Shown: piece after piece, positions 58,549-64,000 of the stretch | Position numbering within the stretch: the first letter of the stretch is position 1 | Layout of the letters: each line of letters begins with the position of its first letter | Source: an uncultured Roseobacter sp. | Lineage (GTDB): Bacteria; Pseudomonadota; Alphaproteobacteria; Rhodobacterales; Rhodobacteraceae | Assembly: GCF_947495025.1 (NCBI RefSeq) | Contig: NZ_CANLXG010000004.1 | Location: 160,881 to 224,880, forward strand | Length of the DNA stretch: 64,000 bases | Direction: 5' to 3' | Position numbers and translations under genes: made by a program | The notes under the pieces: model-generated | What the model saw: the letters and a program-made list of their open reading frames with translations, nothing else | Database searches by the model: none | What the model was told of the DNA's origin: nothing

Positions 58549-59223
58549 TCAGTCGTTCAGCAGAAAATCCGCCATCCACCCTGCCGGGCTGCCGTCCACG
58601 GGACGCAGCTGTACCCAGCCGGCGCCATTCTCGGCAATGATCTCGACCATCGCGTCACGTTTCAGCTGGTTCACCACCTTGTAGCTGGTGCCCGGCCCCC
58701 CCCGCACATTCACCAGGTCGCCAGCGACGGTACGCACATCCGGCGTTGCACTCACGTCTGTCGACGCAGATGTGTTTCCGGGAAAGATCAGACTGGGCAC
58801 AGTGCCATCGCCATCTGCCGTGATTTCCGGCGCTTCCAGTGAGATACCGCGCGCAACTACAGGCGTCACTGAGGCCTCGGCGGACGCAGTATTCAGTTTT
58901 TGCTCGGCCGGCGCGATAACAGCAGCAGTTGCCGGAACGGCCTCTGTGACAACATCCTCAAAGGATGTCAGGTTCAGGGCGGCCCGCGTGACAGTTACGC
59001 CGTCGTCCTGTTGCCTTGCAAGCGCAGGCGCCGGAACGGGTTTCGCAGGAAGTTCTGCCACGGTAACCGGGCCGGGTGCGTTGTCAGACATTTCCTGCAG
59101 GCGGTCCAGAACGGCGGCATCGCGGGCAGCGACCGGATCAAAATCCGCCCCCCCGCTCAGCTCGTAAAAGCCAAGTGTCAGAAATCCAAGTACCAGAACA
59201 ATAAACAACTTCATAAGTAACAT
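58549..59223 (-). CDS. Envelope-associated SH3-domain protein
   Basis: Protein of 224 aa with one N-terminal membrane segment (residues 5-24), a long Ala/Pro/Thr-rich linker (about 30-150) and a C-terminal bacterial SH3 (SH3b) domain starting near 'GDLVNVRGGPGTSYKVVNQLKRD' and ending 'PAGWMADFLLND'. SH3b domains often bind peptidoglycan or peptides. There is no catalytic domain. Either ATG 59223, after AGGGAG, or ATG 59214 could be the start. Divergent from parC, which lies 180 bases away. Confidence 0.82.
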   Translation of the reverse strand: MLLMKLFIVLVLGFLTLGFYELSGGADFDPVAARDAAVLDRLQEMSDNAPGPVTVAELPAKPVPAPALARQQDDGVTVTRAALNLTSFEDVVTEAVPATAAVIAPAEQKLNTASAEASVTPVVARGISLEAPEITADGDGTVPSLIFPGNTSASTDVSATPDVRTVAGDLVNVRGGPGTSYKVVNQLKRDAMVEIIAENGAGWVQLRPVDGSPAGWMADFLLND

Positions 59224-59405
59224 CCCACTCCCTTCGGCATGTGATATTAACACATCCCGGACCGTGAGGGTTCCTAACAGAACGGTTTTTTTTGAGGGAG
59301 TGGGAATTTCGGGAAAAAAACATCAGTGCCGCTGTGTTGCAGGCATGTAACGACCGTTGCGATATGCGGCTTGTAGGCCTTCTGACGGCTCGTTACACAA
59401 GGGCA

Positions 59406-61709
59406 ATGGCTGACGATACTGAAACACCTGAACCGGACTCCAGAGACCTTTCGGAACCACTGCGCCGCGCGCTTGGCGACCGGTATCTAACCTATGCGCT
59501 GAGCACTATTATGCACCGTGCTTTGCCGGATGCCCGTGATGGGCTGAAGCCGGTGCACCGCAGAATTCTCTTTGCAATGCGGGAGTTACGTCTGTCTTCC
59601 ACGGGTGGGTTCCGGAAATCAGCTAAGATTTCCGGTGACGTGATGGGCAACTATCACCCGCATGGTGACGCTGCGATCTATGATGCGATGGCGCGGCTGG
59701 CCCAGGATTTCAACGTACGTTATCCGCTGGTCGACGGTCAGGGTAATTTCGGTAACATCGACGGGGATAACCCGGCAGCCAGCCGCTATACCGAAGCGCG
59801 GATGACGGCCGTCGCCGAGGCGATGCTCGAAGGCCTCAACGAAAACGCTGTCGATTTCCGCGAAAACTATGACGGCACGCTGACCGAACCGGCGGTACTG
59901 CCCGCACAGTTTCCGAATCTGCTGGCCAATGGGGCGTCCGGTATCGCGGTGGGCATGGCGACCAATATTCCGCCACATAACACTGCAGAGCTTTGCGATG
60001 CCTGTATTCACCTGATCAGAACACCTGATGCGCGCGATGATACGCTGCTGAACTACGTGCCGGGGCCTGATTTTCCGACCGGCGGAGTGATCGTCGAACC
60101 GGCTGAGAATATTGCTGCGGCCTACCGGACCGGGCGCGGTTCTTTCCGTCTGCGGTGTCGCTGGGAGGTTGAGGATCTGGGTCGCGGGCAGTGGCAGATT
60201 GTCGTTACCGAGATCCCCTATCAGGTTCAGAAATCCAAGCTGATCGAAAAAATCGCAGAAGTTATCCAGACCAAGAAAATCCCGATTCTGGCCGATGTAC
60301 GTGACGAGAGCGCCGACGATATACGGATGATCCTGGAGCCGCGGTCCAAGAATGTGGATCCCGAAGTGCTCATGGGCATGCTGTACCGGTCCTCTGATCT
60401 GGAAGTGCGGTTCTCGCTCAATATGAACGTTCTGATCGATGGGGTGACGCCAAAAGTCTGCTCCATGAAGGAAGTGCTGCGCGCATTTCTTGATCACCGT
60501 CAGGAAGTTCTGATCCGGCGATCGACACACCGGATGGAGAAAATCGATCACCGTCTTGAGGTACTTGAGGGCTTTGTCATTGCCTTTCTGAACCTCGACC
60601 GGGTGATCGACATTATCCGGTATGATGATGATCCCAAGGCGGCCCTGATGCGCGAGGACTGGGGCAGGACCCATGTCCGGGCGCGGGACGAGGCGGATTA
60701 CGTTTCGCCTGCTCCCGGCGAGGGCGAGCTGAGCGAGGTTCAGGCAGAAGCTATTCTGAACATGCGCCTTCGGTCGCTGCGCCGTCTTGAGGAGATGGAA
60801 CTGCTGCGCGAACAGGAAGCCCTGATGGAAGAGCGCGCAGGCCTTGAGGATCTGCTGGAAAACCCCTCCCTGCAATGGGACAGCATCGCGGCCCAGCTGC
60901 GCGAGACCAAAAAGCAGTTTGGCCGCGACTGGGAAGGTGGTGCGCGCCGTACAACCTTTGCCGAGGCAGGCGAAGTTGAGGATGTGCCTATTGAAGCGAT
61001 GATTGATCGCGAGCCGATCACAGTCGTCTGTTCGCAGATGGGCTGGGTCCGGGCAATGACAGGTCACATCGATCTGACCCGCGAGCTCAAATTCAAAGAT
61101 GGCGATGGCCCACGCTTCATTTTCCATGCCGAAACCACGGACAGACTGCTGGTATTCGGATCCAACGGTCGCTTTTACACCGTTTCGGCGTCCAACCTGC
61201 CCGGCGGGCGGGGCATGGGTGAGCCGCTGCGCCTGATGGTGGATCTGCCGAACGAGGCGGATATCGTCACGATACTGACGCACAGACCCGATCGCAAACT
61301 GCTGGTCGCCTCTGGTGCCGGAGATGGATTCGTAGTGCCCGAGAACGACGTGGTCGCCCAGACCCGGAGCGGCAAACAGGTACTGAACGTGCGCGGAGAA
61401 ACCCGGGCCATGGTCTGCAAACCCGTCACAGGAGACAGCGTAGCCGTGGTCGGTGAAAACCGCAAAGTGCTGGTCTTTGGCCTTGATGAACTGCCCGAAA
61501 TGGGACGTGGCAAAGGTGTGCGGCTGCAGAAATACAAAGACGGAGGCCTGTCTGACGCCATTACGTTTGCCCGGGAGGAAGGTCTCAGCTGGCTGGATCC
61601 GGCAGGGCGCACCCGGACCGAGACTGAACTGGCGGAGTGGACAGGCAAGCGCGCCAGTGCCGGTCGTATGGCCCCGCGCGGCTTTCCCAGAGACAACCGT
61701 TTTACCTGA
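59406..61709 (+). CDS. parC: DNA topoisomerase IV subunit A
   Basis: Type IIA topoisomerase subunit of 767 aa that, with ParE, decatenates chromosomes. The DNA-cleaving tyrosine is Y128 in 'NPAASRYTEARM'. The QRDR-equivalent region 'GDVMGNYHPHGDAAIYDAM' is intact, and 'YLTYALSTIMHRALPDARDGLKPVHRRILFAM' opens the domain. Beta-propeller repeats ('GGRGMGEPLRLMVDLP' and 'GRGKGVRLQKYKDGGLSDAI') form the C-terminal part. ATG at 59406 was preferred to the longer frame at 59292. The upstream gap carries an eight-T run (59286-59293). Confidence 0.97.
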   Translation: MADDTETPEPDSRDLSEPLRRALGDRYLTYALSTIMHRALPDARDGLKPVHRRILFAMRELRLSSTGGFRKSAKISGDVMGNYHPHGDAAIYDAMARLAQDFNVRYPLVDGQGNFGNIDGDNPAASRYTEARMTAVAEAMLEGLNENAVDFRENYDGTLTEPAVLPAQFPNLLANGASGIAVGMATNIPPHNTAELCDACIHLIRTPDARDDTLLNYVPGPDFPTGGVIVEPAENIAAAYRTGRGSFRLRCRWEVEDLGRGQWQIVVTEIPYQVQKSKLIEKIAEVIQTKKIPILADVRDESADDIRMILEPRSKNVDPEVLMGMLYRSSDLEVRFSLNMNVLIDGVTPKVCSMKEVLRAFLDHRQEVLIRRSTHRMEKIDHRLEVLEGFVIAFLNLDRVIDIIRYDDDPKAALMREDWGRTHVRARDEADYVSPAPGEGELSEVQAEAILNMRLRSLRRLEEMELLREQEALMEERAGLEDLLENPSLQWDSIAAQLRETKKQFGRDWEGGARRTTFAEAGEVEDVPIEAMIDREPITVVCSQMGWVRAMTGHIDLTRELKFKDGDGPRFIFHAETTDRLLVFGSNGRFYTVSASNLPGGRGMGEPLRLMVDLPNEADIVTILTHRPDRKLLVASGAGDGFVVPENDVVAQTRSGKQVLNVRGETRAMVCKPVTGDSVAVVGENRKVLVFGLDELPEMGRGKGVRLQKYKDGGLSDAITFAREEGLSWLDPAGRTRTETELAEWTGKRASAGRMAPRGFPRDNRFT

Positions 61710-61726
61710 ACGGTCCGGGGTGCGGG

Positions 61727-63097
61727 TCAGACAGGTTCGGCCGTCAGCCAGACGCCGCCATCCGGGCGCAGGGTCAGGATCATCACCGGCGCAGGATCGC
61801 GCCCGGGGACCCTCGTGAAACGGAACCGGCCGAGCAGAGTAGCCAGTATGATCATCGCTTCCTGCAGAGCAAATGAGGCGCCGATGCAGATGCGCGGACC
61901 ATCTCCGAACGGCAGCCATGCATAGCGGTCGATCGACTGGCGGTCTGCGAACCGCTGAGGCCGGAATGAGTCCGGATCCTGCCACAGCGTACGGTGCCGA
62001 CCCAGCGCATAGATCGGGATCATTACCGTATCACCCGGCTCTACAGGCGCGCCGGCCAGCGTGTCCTGTTTCTGCGCTGTACGCGAGACGATGCCTGCCG
62101 GTGGATACAGTCGCAGGGTCTCTTCGATTATCCGCCTGACCAGGCCCAGGTTTTCCAGATCACCAGCCTCTGCCGCGCGCTGACCAACGACGCTGTGTAT
62201 CTCGTGTCGGGCCGCGTCCTGGACATTCTGATCAAAGGTGCAGAGATACAGTGCCCAGGCGAGTGTGAGGGCCGTTGTTTCGTGGCCTGCTACGATAAAG
62301 GTCAGCAGATTGTCGCGCAGCTCTGATGTGCTCATTCGGCGACCGGTGCGCGGGTCTTCGGCTTCACGCATCAGATCGAGCAGGTCAGGTGTGGCCGACG
62401 GCCCCCTGCGCAGGCGTGCTTCGATTGCGGCATCGGCATCCGCTTTCATCTTTTGCATGGAGCGCGTTGCCGCGACGCGCCCCGGACGCGGTACCCAGTC
62501 GGGCGCGCCCAGCACGTCAAGCAGCGAAACGCGGCCTGCTTTTTCAGTGTAGGCCTCGATTGCTCTGTGCACTGATGCGCGCTCAAAACTACCGTCCGTC
62601 GAGAATGTGACTTCGGAAATCACATCAAAGGTTGCCGTCGTCATCTCGTCCAGCAGATTGACAGCCCGGTGTTTCTGAGATGCGATACGATCTGCGCTGC
62701 GGGTTGCGGCCCCGGTCATGACAGGCCCCAGCGATGCGATGTTACGGTGCGAGAACGCCGGTGCCGCTGCGCGTCTCTGCCATCGCCAGTGCGCGCCTTC
62801 GGCAACAAAAAGCGAGTCGCCCACCGCAGGTCTCAGCAGATTTCGCGTCACAACCGACTTGGGGTAGTCAGCGACGCGTTCCAGCAAAATCTCCCGCAGG
62901 GCAGGCGGATGCATCACCATATGCCAGCGTGTTCCCGTCCGGCCGGACAGGATCTTCTGCTCGGTGGCTGCCTGTGGAATGATACTCAGAAGATTTTCCT
63001 GCATCCGCGCAAAGCTGCCGAGCACGCCGACAGGTTCCGTCGGCAACCGTGCGCGTACAGGCAATTCTGTGCTGTTGTCTCCGCCGTCCCGGGGCAT
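61727..63097 (-). CDS. Cytochrome P450
   Basis: Soluble monooxygenase of 456 aa. The I-helix oxygen motif AGHETT lies at residues 270-275, the ExxR motif at 326-329 ('EETLR'), and the haem-ligating C404 in 'FGDGPRICIG'. The sequence follows the fatty acid/terpene-like bacterial P450 type (CYP4-like 'PFGDGPRICIGASFA'), but I cannot assign a CYP family. ATG at 63097 has GAGG upstream; the frame to 63193 is longer without support. There is no ferredoxin or reductase next to it. It ends 17 bases from parC, convergently. Confidence 0.93.
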   Translation of the reverse strand: MPRDGGDNSTELPVRARLPTEPVGVLGSFARMQENLLSIIPQAATEQKILSGRTGTRWHMVMHPPALREILLERVADYPKSVVTRNLLRPAVGDSLFVAEGAHWRWQRRAAAPAFSHRNIASLGPVMTGAATRSADRIASQKHRAVNLLDEMTTATFDVISEVTFSTDGSFERASVHRAIEAYTEKAGRVSLLDVLGAPDWVPRPGRVAATRSMQKMKADADAAIEARLRRGPSATPDLLDLMREAEDPRTGRRMSTSELRDNLLTFIVAGHETTALTLAWALYLCTFDQNVQDAARHEIHSVVGQRAAEAGDLENLGLVRRIIEETLRLYPPAGIVSRTAQKQDTLAGAPVEPGDTVMIPIYALGRHRTLWQDPDSFRPQRFADRQSIDRYAWLPFGDGPRICIGASFALQEAMIILATLLGRFRFTRVPGRDPAPVMILTLRPDGGVWLTAEPV

Positions 63098-63232
63098 CTG
63101 CCGCTGTTCCTCTCTGGACCCGGAACGTAGAACGCAGAGCGGGGCGGTCCACCGCCCGGCGGCGCCCGGACGCATTGCGCTGGGCGATACCATGCGCTAG
63201 CACTTGTGCAGGCAGGAAATTGAGGGCAGTTC

Positions 63233-63817
63233 ATGTTCAGAAAAGCAGTCTGGATGCTGGGCGCGGTTGCGCTTTCAGCGTGTGTAAACAGTTCGGATCT
63301 GAACGATCCGGCGGTTCTGCTGGGCGACTTCAGCCTGGGCCACAACGTGGTGGTCGCGCCGAAGGTCGCCAAGGGCCCTGCCAGCAGGGAAGTGCCGGTG
63401 GATGAACTGACGGCTTCTATCCAGTCCGCCATTGCCGAGAGGTTTGACCGGTACGACGGCCCGAAGGACTATCATTTTGGCCTCAGTGTTGAAGCCTATG
63501 TTCTGGCACAGCCGGGCATTCCGGTGCTTCTTTCGCCAAAATCGGCGATGATTGTGCAGCTGACTGTCTGGGATGACGCCAAAGGAGCAAAGCTCAATAC
63601 CGAGCCTGAGCAGATCACTGTGCTTGAGGAGCTTTCCGGACAGAACGTCTTCGGCTCGGGCCTGCTCAAGTCAGGTGATCAGCAGCTCGAGGAAATGTCC
63701 CGCAGTGTGGCCAAAGCCATCGAAAACTACCTCGTCGCCCAGAATGCCGAATACGGGTGGTTTACTGAAAATGCCGTCGTTGACACCGGCGAGGAGGAAG
63801 AACCTGCGGAGCGCTGA
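63233..63817 (+). CDS. Uncharacterised lipoprotein
   Basis: Protein of 194 aa. A short signal ends in 'VALSAC', with C17 as the expected lipid anchor, so it is probably an outer-membrane lipoprotein. The mature part has mixed strands and helices ('YHFGLSVEAYVLAQPGIPVLLSPKSAMIVQLTVWDD') and an acidic C-terminus (GEEEEPAER). No family is recognised. It lies 108 bases upstream of tuf and downstream of the divergent P450. Confidence 0.8.
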   Translation: MFRKAVWMLGAVALSACVNSSDLNDPAVLLGDFSLGHNVVVAPKVAKGPASREVPVDELTASIQSAIAERFDRYDGPKDYHFGLSVEAYVLAQPGIPVLLSPKSAMIVQLTVWDDAKGAKLNTEPEQITVLEELSGQNVFGSGLLKSGDQQLEEMSRSVAKAIENYLVAQNAEYGWFTENAVVDTGEEEEPAER

Positions 63818-63925
63818 GTGAAGTGCACGTCGTGCTTGATTTTCCTGTCAGATGCCAATACATGCCGCGCCATGTGAACGACAGGGTCGCGGACGTGACC
63901 CCTCAGAAAAAAGGGCGCCACACTC

Positions 63926-64000
63926 ATGGCAAAGGCAAAGTTTGAACGGACGAAACCGCACGTAAACATCGGCACGATTGGTCACGTTGACCACGGCAAG
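63926..64000 (+). CDS. tuf: Elongation factor Tu (5' part only)
   Basis: The first 25 codons before the window ends. '[24 protein letters not shown]' is the invariant EF-Tu N-terminus, ending with the G1 P-loop. EF-Tu brings aminoacyl-tRNA to the ribosome. The leader region 63818-63925 shows GGG a few bases before ATG but no tRNA or fusA gene, so this may be the second tuf copy or one separate from the str operon. Confidence 0.95.

Noticed and set aside
59270..59293. GTTC-N6-GAAC followed by eight T before parC, as a terminator or LexA site
   Set aside because: The stem has only four base pairs. It lies in a divergent promoter region where a terminator has no upstream transcript to end, and the spacing does not match the alphaproteobacterial LexA direct repeat.
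59619..61985. Minus-strand frame of 788 aa over parC
   Set aside because: Antisense to parC, whose reading frame is intact and conserved. The composition is unlike a protein of this genome.
1..64000. CRISPR arrays, insertion sequences, prophage or integrase genes
   Set aside because: I looked for regular repeats, transposase motifs and tRNA-adjacent integrases across the window and found none. The tRNA-Arg at 2561 has no integrase gene or att-like duplication beside it.

Overview
The window looks like a chromosomal segment of a marine alphaproteobacterium of the order Rhodobacterales (Roseobacter group). The evidence is high GC content, the conserved rpoZ-rsh-pdxJ-acpS-lepB-rnc-era-recO order, ChvI/ChvG followed by HprK/RapZ/EIIA/HPr, methylsuccinyl-CoA dehydrogenase (ethylmalonyl-CoA pathway), a supernumerary complex I subunit of the NDUFS4 type, and many alphaproteobacterial orphan families (DUF1491, DUF3429, DUF4387, DUF6473-like, HIG1). 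I see no insertion sequence, prophage or CRISPR array. Two genes run off the ends: an unknown protein at the left (1-675) and tuf (EF-Tu) at the right (63926-64000).

Layout. 1-2.6 kb: the left-edge protein, radC, an NDUFS4-like complex I subunit, a GNAT acetyltransferase and tRNA-Arg(TCT). 2.7-8.1 kb: a secreted TPR protein divergent from a von Willebrand A protein with a VPLPA/PEP-CTERM sorting tail, then an ankyrin-repeat protein. 8.4-12.6 kb: katG and oxyR, divergent, with an Irr-type iron control box between them, and a PLP-dependent desulfhydrase. 12.7-17.3 kb: a three-gene glucosylglycerol (compatible solute) operon divergent from galU. 17.3-25.9 kb: a D-lyxose-isomerase-like gene; a tightly coupled operon of a tripartite carboxylate transporter (TctCBA) and the enzyme-like pair AtuA/DUF4387; and, divergently, a response regulator, a sensor kinase and a periplasmic binding protein. 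25.9-29.6 kb: a six-gene operon from ispH to a TRIC-like channel gene. 29.7-40.4 kb: a NYN-domain protein, folK and the housekeeping cluster from rpoZ to recO. 40.4-45.6 kb: a META-domain lipoprotein, a TetR regulator, mcd, an Xre regulator, and an unrecognised pair of a LysR-headed regulator and a GNAT-like protein. 45.7-53.0 kb: pckA, the acid/envelope-stress two-component system ChvI/ChvG, the sugar-independent PTS branch and an acyltransferase. 53.0-59.2 kb: 3-hydroxybutyryl-CoA dehydrogenase, the electron-transfer flavoprotein, a cobalamin adenosyltransferase, a HIG1 protein, an SDR and an SH3 protein. 59.4-64 kb: parC, a cytochrome P450, a lipoprotein and the start of tuf.

How the genes work together. 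GgpS, a HAD phosphatase and a dedicated glycerol-3-phosphate dehydrogenase form a complete route from glycolytic triose phosphate to the osmolyte glucosylglycerol. mcd, the cobalamin adenosyltransferase, hbd and etfBA all serve acyl-CoA metabolism typical of C2 and polyhydroxybutyrate assimilation, and pckA under the neighbouring ChvIG/PTS genes links this to gluconeogenesis. The two places I consider most likely to hold undescribed biology are the TctCBA-AtuA-DUF4387 operon with its three-component sensor, and the LysR-headed/GNAT-like pair at 43.9-45.6 kb with its dyad symmetries. Start codons were often moved downstream from the longest frame on the basis of Shine-Dalgarno sequences, signal peptides or overlap with the preceding stop.
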